Source of the DNA: Anaerolineae bacterium
GTDB taxonomy: Bacteria > Chloroflexota > Anaerolineae > Anaerolineales > Anaerolineaceae
Direction of reading: 5' to 3'
DNA: 64,000 nt
Assembly (NCBI GenBank): GCA_013314735.1
Contig: JABUFD010000002.1
Coordinates: forward strand, 496,001 to 560,000
Shown: piece by piece, positions 26,155-34,839 of the stretch
Numbering within the stretch: position 1 is the first letter of the stretch
How the letters are laid out: the number at the start of each line of letters is the position of its first letter
Notes under the pieces: generated by a model
Seen by the model: the letters and a program-made list of their open reading frames with translations, nothing else
Database searches by the model: none
Told to the model about the DNA's origin: nothing
Translations under genes and position numbers: made by a program

Positions 26155-26663
26155 CAGGACACCTCTTCCATGTTGACAGGATTCAACCCCTTAAACGATT
26201 TTCGCAATGGATAAACACCATCCGGCCATTCATCCGGCAGGACTAACTTCTCACGGGAGGGAGTGCCCACGCAATCGACCCCGAGCATCTCCATCAATTC
26301 ACGTTCATACATGCTGGCCGAAGGGATTAAATCACATAGAGAGGGGATGCTGAGTCGACTATAGGGTAACAGGACATGGATGGTGACCACACCCTCACCC
26401 TCTGCGAAATGATACAACACTTCGATCTGGTCTTCCTGGGCAGGGGTTTCCGGATCCACAGCGATGAAGGGTCGATCGACGCCAGTTATTGCGCATAGAT
26501 ACCCCCATTGATGATCGAACAAGGTTTGTACTGCGTCGCGAAACCTCGCAGAGGTGACCCACACATCCAGGCGAAAAAGTTCCGGGCGAGTAAGTTGATC
26601 AATGTATGGCTGTAGATATTCTTCGGCCAGTGCCAGGTAATTTGCAGTGGCTGGTTGGGTCAT
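26154..26663 (-). CDS. NuoC-like subunit of group 4 hydrogenase
   Basis: A 169-residue complex I 30-kDa-like protein. Recognisable are SARFRDAVQTLFDHQWGYLC, VTIHVLLPYSRLSIPSLCDL, and the family signature YERELMEMLGVDCVG, followed by LPDEWPDGVYPLRKSF. It binds the large subunit. Start and stop overlap the NuoB- and NuoD-like genes by the ATGA type. Confidence 0.88.
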   Translation of the reverse strand: MTQPATANYLALAEEYLQPYIDQLTRPELFRLDVWVTSARFRDAVQTLFDHQWGYLCAITGVDRPFIAVDPETPAQEDQIEVLYHFAEGEGVVTIHVLLPYSRLSIPSLCDLIPSASMYERELMEMLGVDCVGTPSREKLVLPDEWPDGVYPLRKSFKGLNPVNMEEVS

Positions 26664-27235
26664 GATTCTCTCCTAAGATAACGGTCAGCATGTGGCTGGC
26701 GATTGGGTTGGGTGATCTCACCCCGCTCACGTGGGAACAGGACTGGTTCTGCGATATCCAGTTCGATATCACTGGTGAATGTAATTTTCTGGTCACTGTT
26801 CCGCACGCTATTCAGTAACGCGACAATACCATAAATAATGGCTTCGGGGCGAGGTGGGCAACCGGGTATGTACGCATCCACAGGGAGGATGCGGGAAAGA
26901 TCACCCAGAACGTTATAGCATCCATGAAATACGCCACCTGACAATGCACAGGAACCGATTGCTACGACATATTTCGGATCTGGCATTTGTGTATAAATCC
27001 GCCGCAGCGGTTCTATGGATTGCAGGGTTGCGGGTCCCGTCGCCAGGAGAATATCGGCATGGCGGGGACTGCCTTGCAATTTGATGCCAAACCGTTCCAG
27101 GTCATATCGGGGAGTAGTCGTTGCCAGAAGTTCTATGTCACAGCCATTGCAGCCACCGCTGTTATAGTGGATCGCCCACGGTGAATTCACCCTGGCCCAA
27201 CTTTTTAATTGATCAAGAATGCTGCGTCTTTGCAT
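26660..27235 (-). CDS. NuoB-like small subunit of group 4 hydrogenase
   Basis: A 191-residue iron-sulfur protein holding the proximal [4Fe-4S] cluster next to the NiFe site. Ligands show in NSGGCNGCDIELLATTTPRY (CxxC, as in group 4 hydrogenases, not the CC of complex I), VVAIGSCALSGGVFHGCYN, and DAYIPGCPPRPEAIIYG. AAAGGA lies five bases before the ATG, so it may begin a re-initiation block inside the operon. Confidence 0.9.
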   Translation of the reverse strand: MQRRSILDQLKSWARVNSPWAIHYNSGGCNGCDIELLATTTPRYDLERFGIKLQGSPRHADILLATGPATLQSIEPLRRIYTQMPDPKYVVAIGSCALSGGVFHGCYNVLGDLSRILPVDAYIPGCPPRPEAIIYGIVALLNSVRNSDQKITFTSDIELDIAEPVLFPRERGEITQPNRQPHADRYLRRES

Positions 27236-27251
27236 TGGACTCCTTTCAGGT

Positions 27252-27566
27252 TCACCCCAGGATTAAGGCAACCAGGACCAGGATCAAACCGAGTATGTAA
27301 TACACGACTGTTTCCTGCATATGAGATGTGCCCAGTACGAGTATCCCCATGTGAAGCAGCGCAAAGAAAAAAGCAATCAGAATGAATGGCCGGTAACCAG
27401 GGATTGATGATTCCGTATGAGCTGATTCACCGCCGCCGTATATACTTGACTTTTCCTCACTGGGGTGCTCAGGCCCTGCCAATTTTTTACCCAATAACAC
27501 CAGCAATGAAACGAGTGGCAGATATAACAGCAACGCGAATGGTGGGCTGAATAAAATTTCCATCAT
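27252..27566 (-). CDS. NuoA-like small membrane subunit of group 4 hydrogenase
   Basis: A 104-residue protein with three predicted helices (about residues 8-27, 58-80 and 84-103). The loop KSSIYGGGESAHTESSIPGY holds the conserved-like Tyr-Gly-Gly-Gly-Glu, in place of the complex I YECG motif. Only the position and helix layout support the NuoA assignment. AGGAG precedes a double ATG (27566 or 27563). Confidence 0.7.
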   Translation of the reverse strand: MMEILFSPPFALLLYLPLVSLLVLLGKKLAGPEHPSEEKSSIYGGGESAHTESSIPGYRPFILIAFFFALLHMGILVLGTSHMQETVVYYILGLILVLVALILG

Positions 27567-27573
27567 GAATCTC

Positions 27574-29103
27574 CTAACCGCCCCAGAAAGCTTTCTGGAT
27601 AATTTGTGCTGCCGGATTGGTCAGCCAATTCCAGGTACCTGGCATGACACCGACCACGATGATTAATATACCGAGGGCGAAAAAAACCATATTCATGCTA
27701 AAAGCGATCCTACCAGCCTTCGCAAGATAAGGTGTCGGTTTCTGCCTGTACATGCGGTTGATCAATGGAGCATAATACGCCAGTGACAGGACGCTGTTCA
27801 AGGCGGCAAAAATTACCACGCCGATCATGGCTGGATTGCCAGTCTCAAAACCCGCAACAAAGATTTGCCATTTCGACATGAAACCTGCTAATGGTGGAAT
27901 ACCCGCCAATGACAGGAGCCCAATCGAGAGGGCGAATGCCAGGCCGGGGAAACGGCTCGCAACCCCATTCAGGTCAGAGATTTCCAATGGAGCATGGGCA
28001 TCCCCTTTACTGTTGCCATACGCATGCATCAATGCGCCGACGATCATGAACGACAGGCCTTTCATCAGAGCATGGGTAACAATGTGAAAAAATGATCCCT
28101 GGGCACCATTGATCAACCCATACGACATGGTGATGCCGATGCCCAGCACGATATAGCCCATGTGGCTGATACTGGAAAATGCCAGCATTCTTTTGACCTG
28201 TGTCTGACGAAGAGCCAATAAATTACCAAGAATAATATTGCCGACGCTGAGGATGATCAGGAAAGTGCCGGCATTGGTGAATACGGGAGAAATCATGTCC
28301 AAAGCACGGATCATGGCGATTAATGCTGCTTCGATTACGACGCCTGATAATATGGCACTCACGCCGCTGGGTGCCTGCGAATGGGCATCCGGCAGCCAGG
28401 TATGCATAGGTACGAGGGCGGCTTTAACACCAAAACCGGTGATAAAGAGCAACCCCGCCACAACAAGGGCAGGTTCCTTTGGTATCTCGATTGCACAGCT
28501 TCCGCCCAGGCACAAAGACCCTGTGTGCATGAATACCAGGATAATGCCAAACAACACCAACATGGTGCCAGCGGCGCTTTGGAAGAGATACTTCACTCCG
28601 GCTTCCAGGGCTGGAGCACGGTCATGATAAAAAGCTACGAGAATATAAGGTGTGATTGCCATTGCCTCAAACCAGACCCACAGGTTGAAGAGGTCGGTAC
28701 TGGTAACCATTCCCATTACCATTCCAGTCATGCACACCAGGAGGGCATAATACTTTTCCTCACCAACCTCATGACTCATATAATGATCGGAAAATAGTAC
28801 GACGGCCAGTGACATCAGCACAACAACGATGCTCATTAAGATACCCACCCCATCCATTTTAAGCTCGATACTGCCAATGAATGTGCTGAAGGGCCCTTGA
28901 GCTGTGAATTGTTTCACAACAATCACCAGGGGCATCACAAGGAGGAGCATCACGAACAAAGCAATCCATTTGGCAGGATTCCGCTGTGTACCTGTATTCC
29001 TGGTGCTCAAGCGAACAGACGCGCGCCCAATCAGGTATATAAATGGGAATGCGATCACTGGCAGCAGCAACAGGCTTTTAAAGGCGAAATCGGCTGTCAT
29101 CAT
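27574..29103 (-). CDS. NuoM/N/MrpD-like antiporter subunit of group 4 hydrogenase
   Basis: A 509-residue, about 14-helix protein of the proton-conducting membrane transporter family. Typical are LFNLWVWFEAMAITPYILVA (Glu of TM5), TWLPDAHSQAPSGVSAILSG and AFSSISHMGYIVLGIGI (TM Lys/His region). It is a proton or sodium pump module. Four bases separate it from the NuoA-like gene and it overlaps the NuoL-like gene. Confidence 0.9.
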   Translation of the reverse strand: MMTADFAFKSLLLLPVIAFPFIYLIGRASVRLSTRNTGTQRNPAKWIALFVMLLLVMPLVIVVKQFTAQGPFSTFIGSIELKMDGVGILMSIVVVLMSLAVVLFSDHYMSHEVGEEKYYALLVCMTGMVMGMVTSTDLFNLWVWFEAMAITPYILVAFYHDRAPALEAGVKYLFQSAAGTMLVLFGIILVFMHTGSLCLGGSCAIEIPKEPALVVAGLLFITGFGVKAALVPMHTWLPDAHSQAPSGVSAILSGVVIEAALIAMIRALDMISPVFTNAGTFLIILSVGNIILGNLLALRQTQVKRMLAFSSISHMGYIVLGIGITMSYGLINGAQGSFFHIVTHALMKGLSFMIVGALMHAYGNSKGDAHAPLEISDLNGVASRFPGLAFALSIGLLSLAGIPPLAGFMSKWQIFVAGFETGNPAMIGVVIFAALNSVLSLAYYAPLINRMYRQKPTPYLAKAGRIAFSMNMVFFALGILIIVVGVMPGTWNWLTNPAAQIIQKAFWGG

Positions 29104-30857
29104 AGGCCTCCCATTTCAATCAAACCTAGCATGGCGATCATACCGAGTAACATTCCAAATATGTTCCAATTCAGAACTCCGGTTTGCGTGTATCGCAAGG
29201 CCTCGGCGGTATAGATGGTGACCTGGCTGACGACGGCATTCAGAGCATCGAAACCCAGACCATTTTCAGCGAACTGGATGATCCCCCGGAAATCATGAAC
29301 AACACCACGGACACGCTTGATGTACAAATAGACAACCATGCCGGTTGCAATGACCAGCAGCGTTCCGTATGTCATCGGGAAAGTAAAAACTTCTGCGAAT
29401 CTTTCAGCGATGGAGAGAGGGTGGAAATGGTGAAAAGGTAATGAATGTTCAAAGAATTCCGCCAACCGACCACCCATTCCCCATGACGTGAGCGTACCGA
29501 TGGAGAGGATGAACAAAGATGCTTTCATCACAGGAGAAACCGGATGGGGGTGTATTTCAGTCCGGGGTTCTCCCAGGAATACCATCCATACGCATCGGGT
29601 AGTATAGTAGGCTGTAATTCCGGTTGTAATCAACATGATGAGATATGCCCACATCGGCCCGTGAGAAAATCCTGCGGCAAGGATGGCGTCTTTGCTCCAA
29701 AAACCATTAAAGAATGGAATGCCTGCCAGGCCGAGAGCTCCGATGATGAACATGGAGCGCACAAATGGCATTTTCCTGCCCAATCCGCCCATCAGCCGCA
29801 TATCGCGAGTACCAATACTATGAATGACAGCACCAGCCGCCAAAAACAGCAGGGCTTTGAACAGGGCATGAGATAATAGGTGGAACTGGCTGGCAAAAAT
29901 ATCTCCCACACCCACTGCGTAGACCATATAGGCCAGTTGGCTGATAGTGGAGTAAGCAAGGACTCGTTTCAGGTCATATGCGGTTGCTGCCATGATAGCC
30001 GATAAAATGGCAGTGATGGCGCCGATCATGATGATCGCATCCTTCCAGCCTGGAACAGTGTAGAATGCGGGATAGAATCGGGCAAGCAGGTAGACACCTG
30101 CATTAACCATCGTGGCGGCATGAATGAGTGCTGAGATTGGGGTGGGGGCTTCCATTGCATCAGGCAACCACGTGTGCAGTGGGACCTGGGCAGATTTTGC
30201 AACGGCTGCAATGAGAAAACCAAAACCGGCCAGCGAAAGTACGCCAGGAGGGATGTTGGTTAATTTCAACATAATGGTTGGGATGTGGAGTGTATGTAAT
30301 GTTCCATACAGGATTAAGGAACCAACCAGCAGGCCGACCCCGCCCAATTGGGTAATAATGAAGGCTTTCATACCGCCGCGCACCGCTTTGGGATCATCAT
30401 TATAAAATGAGATCAAGGCGTAGGAGCAAACCGCAGTGATTTCCCAAAACACAAATGTGTAGAACAGGTTGCTGGAGAGCACCAGCCCGACCATGGCACC
30501 GATGAAAAACAACATCAAGCTGTAGTATCGGCTTAATTGTTTTTCACCCTTCATATAAGCGGTTGAAAAGAGAATGGAGATACAACCAATTCCCGTAGCG
30601 ATGACTGACAGCATAATTCCCAGACCATCTGCCATCAGTGAAATATCACCAAATACACCTCCGCCAGGGAAGATCACAGCTGCAGGTCCATTGAATGAAA
30701 TCAGGCTTATGGCACAGATTGTGCTCAGTAATGAGAAAAGAAAGGCAATCCAATGCTGGGTCTTTTCGTTCGCTCGCGCAAGTATAACGAGTACGAGGGA
30801 GCCAAGCCAGGGTAACCCGATGGTACTTGAAACCAGGTAAGAAAAAATCGCATCCAT
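29100..30857 (-). CDS. NuoL-like antiporter subunit of group 4 hydrogenase
   Basis: A 585-residue membrane protein. It has LFYTFVFWEITAVCSYALIS, TWLPDAMEAPTPISALIHAA, YSTISQLAYMVYAVGVG and SHALFKALLFLAAGAVIHS, the core of NuoL/MrpA-type pumps. The C-terminal part (VRGVVHDFRGIIQF) matches the transverse-helix region of NuoL. With the NuoM/N-like gene it gives the complex two antiporter-type modules, more than simple Ech enzymes. Confidence 0.9.
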   Translation of the reverse strand: MDAIFSYLVSSTIGLPWLGSLVLVILARANEKTQHWIAFLFSLLSTICAISLISFNGPAAVIFPGGGVFGDISLMADGLGIMLSVIATGIGCISILFSTAYMKGEKQLSRYYSLMLFFIGAMVGLVLSSNLFYTFVFWEITAVCSYALISFYNDDPKAVRGGMKAFIITQLGGVGLLVGSLILYGTLHTLHIPTIMLKLTNIPPGVLSLAGFGFLIAAVAKSAQVPLHTWLPDAMEAPTPISALIHAATMVNAGVYLLARFYPAFYTVPGWKDAIIMIGAITAILSAIMAATAYDLKRVLAYSTISQLAYMVYAVGVGDIFASQFHLLSHALFKALLFLAAGAVIHSIGTRDMRLMGGLGRKMPFVRSMFIIGALGLAGIPFFNGFWSKDAILAAGFSHGPMWAYLIMLITTGITAYYTTRCVWMVFLGEPRTEIHPHPVSPVMKASLFILSIGTLTSWGMGGRLAEFFEHSLPFHHFHPLSIAERFAEVFTFPMTYGTLLVIATGMVVYLYIKRVRGVVHDFRGIIQFAENGLGFDALNAVVSQVTIYTAEALRYTQTGVLNWNIFGMLLGMIAMLGLIEMGGL

Positions 30858-30862
30858 GGCAC

Positions 30863-31174
30863 TTACCTCTTCAATTCTGCAATATCACTGGTGTCAAGAC
30901 TTTTTTTCTTACGCATGATCTGAACCGCCAGTGCCATCCCCAGAACAGCCACAATCGTATCCGCGACGATGACAGTCAGCGCCATGCTTTGTGCCATGCC
31001 GATCTGATTGGTCAGATAACCAGCCAGTATGATCAGCAAAATTACCCCTTTGACCAGGACCTGTAAAGCAACAATGATTCTGATCAAATTTCGAATGGTC
31101 AGCAAAGCGTATAAACCAATTCCAAACAGAGCCATTACGGCGATGAGAACAAGATCAGGAAATGTAAGGGTCAT
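30863..31174 (-). CDS. NuoK/MrpC-like membrane subunit of group 4 hydrogenase
   Basis: A 103-residue, three-helix protein. GIGLYALLTIRNLIRIIVAL and ALTVIVADTIVAVLGMALAV correspond to the NuoK/MnhC fold, including the acidic residue in helix 3 (ADT). It probably sits between the antiporter modules and the NuoH-like subunit. The start overlaps the stop of the preceding gene. Confidence 0.82.
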   Translation of the reverse strand: MTLTFPDLVLIAVMALFGIGLYALLTIRNLIRIIVALQVLVKGVILLIILAGYLTNQIGMAQSMALTVIVADTIVAVLGMALAVQIMRKKKSLDTSDIAELKR

Positions 31175-31659
31175 GAGGATTGATCCTTTTTCTCATTTGA
31201 GCGGTCTTCCATTAATGAGAGTACCCCAAGAACACTGGCAAACAGGAGGACAATCTGAAGCATGGTATCGAGAATCCGTTCTTCCCACATGGATTTTGCG
31301 AAAACAGAAGTGCTGGTGACAGTCAGGAAATCAGCTTGTTGTATTGGAATTAACATACTTCCCAACATAACAAGTGCTGTGAGTATGATGAACATGGCAA
31401 GGTATTTTGGAACCAGTGGCTTGGATTCGTCCTTTTGGTCACCGACGATGTTAATGGCAAACACGAGCAGTATGGTTACCACTCCTGCGCCGACACTTAA
31501 TTCAATGACAGCTGCTTCGACCGCGCCAAGCAAGTACATCAGCCAGCTGGTCAATGCGCTGGTTAACGCCAACCAGAGCGCGGAGTGACTGAGGCGCTTA
31601 CTTTCGATTGCTTGAAAACCAGCAATACATATACCGATAACAATAAACAATTGCCACAT
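31171..31659 (-). CDS. MbhD-like membrane subunit, first gene of the hydrogenase operon
   Basis: A 162-residue protein with four to five helices. The N-terminal half (LWLALTSALTSWLMYLLGAV and AAVIELSVGAGVVTILLVFA) matches the MbhD/MrpA C-terminal domain (DUF4040 type), where GxxxxxxxE..VGAG is conserved. The C-terminal helix ILDTMLQIVLLFASVLGVL resembles MbhE. It begins the operon; GAGGTG lies upstream of the ATG. Confidence 0.72.
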   Translation of the reverse strand: MWQLFIVIGICIAGFQAIESKRLSHSALWLALTSALTSWLMYLLGAVEAAVIELSVGAGVVTILLVFAINIVGDQKDESKPLVPKYLAMFIILTALVMLGSMLIPIQQADFLTVTSTSVFAKSMWEERILDTMLQIVLLFASVLGVLSLMEDRSNEKKDQSS

Positions 31660-31768
31660 AGATTCACCTCGATTGCACCTGGCGTTTCGAGTTCCTTTCG
31701 TTTTTGGTTTCTCGGTCCATCAAGAAAGATTGGGTCATTGAACCATGTCCAATTCAGATCATCTTTAG

Positions 31769-31802
31769 CGGTGGTTGGCGCATGTAGCGGCGGGAACCAC
31801 CG
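31769..31802 (-). promoter_or_regulatory. hairpin in the leader of the hydrogenase operon
   Basis: CGGTGGTT (31769-31776) and AACCACCG (31795-31802) form a perfect 8-bp stem between the predicted promoter and the first gene. No T-run follows, so this may be a regulatory or stability element. Confidence 0.35.
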
Positions 31803-31815
31803 GAAAAGCAACGAA

Positions 31816-31846
31816 ATTATACTATCAACTTCGTCGAGTGGTGTAA
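31816..31846 (-). promoter_or_regulatory. candidate promoter of the hydrogenase operon
   Basis: On the minus strand a perfect TATAAT (31821-31816) follows TTACAC (31846-31841) with a 19-base spacer. It would give a leader of about 150 bases before the first hydrogenase gene. The spacer is longer than ideal. Confidence 0.45.
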
Positions 31847-31873
31847 CAAAAACAGGTTATTTTGAAAGATTTC

Positions 31874-33610
31874 TCAATCACGGCGAAGCTCCTCGTTCTT
31901 TTGGCGTAGCCGACGAAAACGGCGTGCTTTCCCGATTGCCGACCAGACCTGTAGAAACATCGATATGGCAACGACAATGGAGATAAAGAAACCGATCATG
32001 CCCATGATGGGAACAATTGGGTAGGTATCACGCGGAGAAACACCCATTGCCAATGCTGAACCGATGATCATTCCAATCAGAACCAGGCCGACAATCAGGC
32101 GGTTGGCGATGATCAGGATATTCCCAATGATGTCTTTCAGGTCGGTGATTTCAATGCCAACTTTTAACTCACCTTTCTGTAAATCCGCCAGGATAGTGCT
32201 GACAGCACGCGGCAACATGCGCAGCAAATCCTGAAAGTCACGAATTGTGCCGGTAGTGGACCAGAAAAGTTTGCCCGGGTTGATTTTGTTCAGGTATACC
32301 TGGTAGGAAACATCCTGCATCACTTCAACCACGACAATATCGGGATTTAGAGTTCGGGCGACATCTTCTGCCTGCAGCAACGCTTTGGCAGAAACACCCA
32401 ACACAGGCGGCAGGCGAATACCGGATTCAAAGATCATTGTGAGTACTTCAGTTAACAGCCTGGAAATTTCCAGGCGGTCCAGCGGGGCTTCAAGATACTG
32501 GTTGATCATATGATCCATATCGCGGCGTAATTTGCGTTCATTGACCGGTTGGAAAGGAACACCAAGCTTGAGTGCAAGCCGCAAGATGGTTTCGGTGTCA
32601 CGTCGGATGATGGCCTGAACCACTTCTCCCAGCTGATCACGCTGTTCAGGCAAAAGGCTGCCCATCATACCGGTATCGAGGTATACCAGGCGGTTAGTTT
32701 TCTTTTCGATCATCAAATTCCCCGGATGGGGATCCGCATGGAAAAAACCATTGATAAATGCCTGATGGAGAATGCTGTGAATGAAAATTTTTGATACTTT
32801 TTGCCGATCGAGGTCCAAAGTGGCGATGTTCTCTATATCATTGATCTTAAACCCGTCGATGGCTTCCATGGTCAATACACGTTTTGTTGTGTAAGGCCAA
32901 TAGACAACCGGTACATGGATTTCATCAAACCGTTCCATGTTGCGCCGCAGCCGGTCTGCATTGGTGGCTTCTATGTTGTAATCCAATTCATCCATCAGGG
33001 TTCGGATTAATTCTTCAGCAATACCCACCACACCGTACTTTTTTCCCCAATCAGTTGAATTATGCATCAATTTTGCAATATCTCTGACAAATTCAAGGTC
33101 TGACTGGATTTTTTCCTCAACGTTTGGCCGTTGGACCTTGACCACCACCTGGGAAAAATCTTTTAGAATTGCATAATGAACCTGGCCGATGGATGCTGCA
33201 GCAATCGGTTCGGGATCGAGGAACAGGAAAATTTCTTCCATAGACCCCAATTCTTCACGGATCGTATTCTCCACGATTTCGAAGGAAAATGGTGGTACCG
33301 AATCCTGAAGCTTGGCTAATTCCACTACCCACGACTCTGGCAACAGATCGGAGCGGGACGAGAGAATTTGCCCTAACTTTACGTAGGTAGGCCCGAGGTC
33401 CTGCAACATTCGTCTGACCCTTTCAGGGGTACTGAGCTCATGCAGGCGGGATTCAGGCAATGAAAATGGCAGGTTGAGTGTTTTCAGGGTTTGTTGAATA
33501 CTACGTACTTCTTTGATATCGGTCAGGAAATCAAAGCCGTACCGGAATAAAATTGCCTGGAGTTCCCGCCAGCGGCGAAGGTTGCGGATCGGGGGCAAAT
33601 TGTTAAGCAT
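31874..33610 (-). CDS. ABC1/UbiB-family atypical kinase
   Basis: A 578-residue protein. The KxGQ motif appears in LGPTYVKLGQILSSRSDLLP, the Ala-rich loop in EPIAAASIGQVHYA, and the catalytic core in FINGFFHADPHPGNLMIEKK and LVYLDTGMMG. Two C-terminal helices (IIANRLIVGLVLIGMIIGSA and a second near the end) anchor it in the membrane. UbiB-type proteins support quinone or other isoprenoid lipid metabolism through ATPase activity. ATG 33610 gives a homologue-like N-terminus; a TACAAT six bases before it hints at a leaderless transcript. It lies upstream of the hydrogenase operon on the same strand, 214 bases apart. Confidence 0.88.
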   Translation of the reverse strand: MLNNLPPIRNLRRWRELQAILFRYGFDFLTDIKEVRSIQQTLKTLNLPFSLPESRLHELSTPERVRRMLQDLGPTYVKLGQILSSRSDLLPESWVVELAKLQDSVPPFSFEIVENTIREELGSMEEIFLFLDPEPIAAASIGQVHYAILKDFSQVVVKVQRPNVEEKIQSDLEFVRDIAKLMHNSTDWGKKYGVVGIAEELIRTLMDELDYNIEATNADRLRRNMERFDEIHVPVVYWPYTTKRVLTMEAIDGFKINDIENIATLDLDRQKVSKIFIHSILHQAFINGFFHADPHPGNLMIEKKTNRLVYLDTGMMGSLLPEQRDQLGEVVQAIIRRDTETILRLALKLGVPFQPVNERKLRRDMDHMINQYLEAPLDRLEISRLLTEVLTMIFESGIRLPPVLGVSAKALLQAEDVARTLNPDIVVVEVMQDVSYQVYLNKINPGKLFWSTTGTIRDFQDLLRMLPRAVSTILADLQKGELKVGIEITDLKDIIGNILIIANRLIVGLVLIGMIIGSALAMGVSPRDTYPIVPIMGMIGFFISIVVAISMFLQVWSAIGKARRFRRLRQKNEELRRD

Positions 33611-33697
33611 AATTTGATTGTACACTGAAATTGCACATGCGTCTGTTACAAACATAGAAGATCATCCATGGTCACAAAGATCGAAAGTGTGAGCCCC

Positions 33698-33726
33698 TTG
33701 TGTATTATGACGCAATGCGTTATACT
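33698..33726 (+). promoter_or_regulatory. promoter of the phasin-like gene
   Basis: TTGTGT (33698-33703), 17 bases, TATACT (33721-33726). A second TATACT at 33732-33737 lies closer to the start and could be an alternative -10. Confidence 0.5.
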
Positions 33727-33757
33727 GAGCATATACTACATTAAGGAGGATACCGGA

Positions 33758-34156
33758 ATGGCAAAGAAAGTGGATGTTGAGGAAGTTGTTGCTGAGGCTG
33801 GCGAAAAGGCGGAAGAAATTACGGAACAGGCTGTGGAAAAAGTTAAGGAAGCCAGTAAAAGTGTTTTCGGTTTATTGCGGAAAGTGTTCCTTGCTTCTGT
33901 TGGCGCCGCAGTTGTTGCTGAAGAAGAGCTGGTGAATTTGATTAATCGCCTTGTGGAACGCGGTGAGATAGCTGAAAACGATGCCAAAGAGATGATCAAA
34001 GAAATCCTTGACAAGCGTCAGAAGGAAGCAAAGGAAACCATTGAGAAAATCCGGCAGACCAATACGGTCAAAGTGGCAACCAAATGCGACATTGAGGCAT
34101 TACAGGAAAAGATTGATGCTCTCAGTGCAAAATTGGATGAGCTCAAAGCGGAATAA
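33758..34156 (+). CDS. phasin-like coiled-coil protein
   Basis: A 132-residue, highly charged, mostly helical protein. It starts AKKVDVEEVVAEAGEKAEEI and ends in a predicted coiled coil (IEALQEKIDALSAKLDELKA). The central KVFLASVGAAVVAEEELVNL, with the following GEIAENDAKEMIKE, resembles phasins and PhaF/PhaI-type granule proteins. The next gene encodes a PhaR-like protein, which supports the link. No PHA synthase is in the window, so another hydrophobic inclusion or membrane surface is possible. AAGGAGGA lies seven bases before the ATG. Confidence 0.72.
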   Translation: MAKKVDVEEVVAEAGEKAEEITEQAVEKVKEASKSVFGLLRKVFLASVGAAVVAEEELVNLINRLVERGEIAENDAKEMIKEILDKRQKEAKETIEKIRQTNTVKVATKCDIEALQEKIDALSAKLDELKAE

Positions 34157-34190
34157 GTATCTGTTACTTGTCTAAAATTTGGGGTATATT

Positions 34191-34216
34191 AACAGGCAGG
34201 AATACTGCCTGTTTTC
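34191..34216 (+). terminator. terminator between phasin-like and PhaR-like genes
   Basis: AACAGGCAG (34191-34199) pairs with CTGCCTGTT (34205-34213) around a 5-base loop and runs into TTTT. Confidence 0.75.
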
Positions 34217-34246
34217 ATATCACCACAGTTTTCCAGAAGGTTTCTG

Positions 34247-34780
34247 ATGGTTTTGATCAAACGTTATTCCAACCGAAAGATGTATAACACCCAGACCCGC
34301 CGATATGTAACGCTCGATGAGATTGCCGAGATGGTACAACTGGGGGAAGAGATACGGGTTGTGGATCACCAAACCGGTTCAGAGATGACAGCCTCTGTGA
34401 TGACGCAGGTGCTGGCGCGTCAGGAGAAGCAGGTCGGCAACATGGTGCCAAAGGCATTGTTGGAGCGAATGGTGCAATTGAGCGGGCAGACATTATTTTC
34501 GATGCGGGAGAGTATGAAAGCTTTTCTTAATCCGGCAGAATATATGGCTTCAGATATTCATCGCCGCCTTGACCAACTGGTGGAGAGTGGCCAGATAACC
34601 ACTTCAGAGGGTAATCGTTTGTCAGGATTATTATTGTCGCCTGAACTGGATCCGGTATTCATTCAAACCGAAGACGCGGAACCTGCTGTGACTTTGGATG
34701 AACTTCAGCGTTTGCTGGACCAGATCGAATCATTGGAAGCTGAAATTCAGCAAGTAGAGGCACAAAAGAAACGTTTATAA
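34247..34780 (+). CDS. PhaR-like polyhydroxyalkanoate regulator (PHB_acc_N domain)
   Basis: A 177-residue protein. Residues 3-62 (LIKRYSNRKMYNTQTRRYVT, then LDEIAEMVQLGEEIRVVDHQ TG) match the PHB/PHA accumulation regulator DNA-binding domain almost word for word. PhaR binds both phasin promoters and PHA granules in proteobacteria. The C-terminal 40 residues form a Gln/Glu-rich coiled coil. It may repress the phasin-like gene next to it. AGAAGG lies six bases before the ATG. Similar proteins occur in bacteria that make no PHA, so the ligand is uncertain. Confidence 0.82.
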   Translation: MVLIKRYSNRKMYNTQTRRYVTLDEIAEMVQLGEEIRVVDHQTGSEMTASVMTQVLARQEKQVGNMVPKALLERMVQLSGQTLFSMRESMKAFLNPAEYMASDIHRRLDQLVESGQITTSEGNRLSGLLLSPELDPVFIQTEDAEPAVTLDELQRLLDQIESLEAEIQQVEAQKKRL

Positions 34781-34785
34781 CCGTA

Positions 34786-34821
34786 AAATGAGCCAACCGT
34801 TTGATCCGGGTTGGCTCATTT
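34786..34821. terminator. bidirectional terminator between phaR-like and cysN genes
   Basis: AAATGAGCCAACC (34786-34798) and GGTTGGCTCATTT (34809-34821) form a 13-bp stem that serves both convergent units. Confidence 0.8.
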
Positions 34822-34839
34822 ACTAAGCGTCAATGGAAA

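Noticed and set aside
23111-31659. Interpretation as respiratory complex I (nuo operon)
   Set aside because: The large subunit keeps both NiFe cysteine pairs, the small subunit has CxxC instead of CC, no NuoE, NuoF or NuoG is present, and a hydrogenase protease is included.
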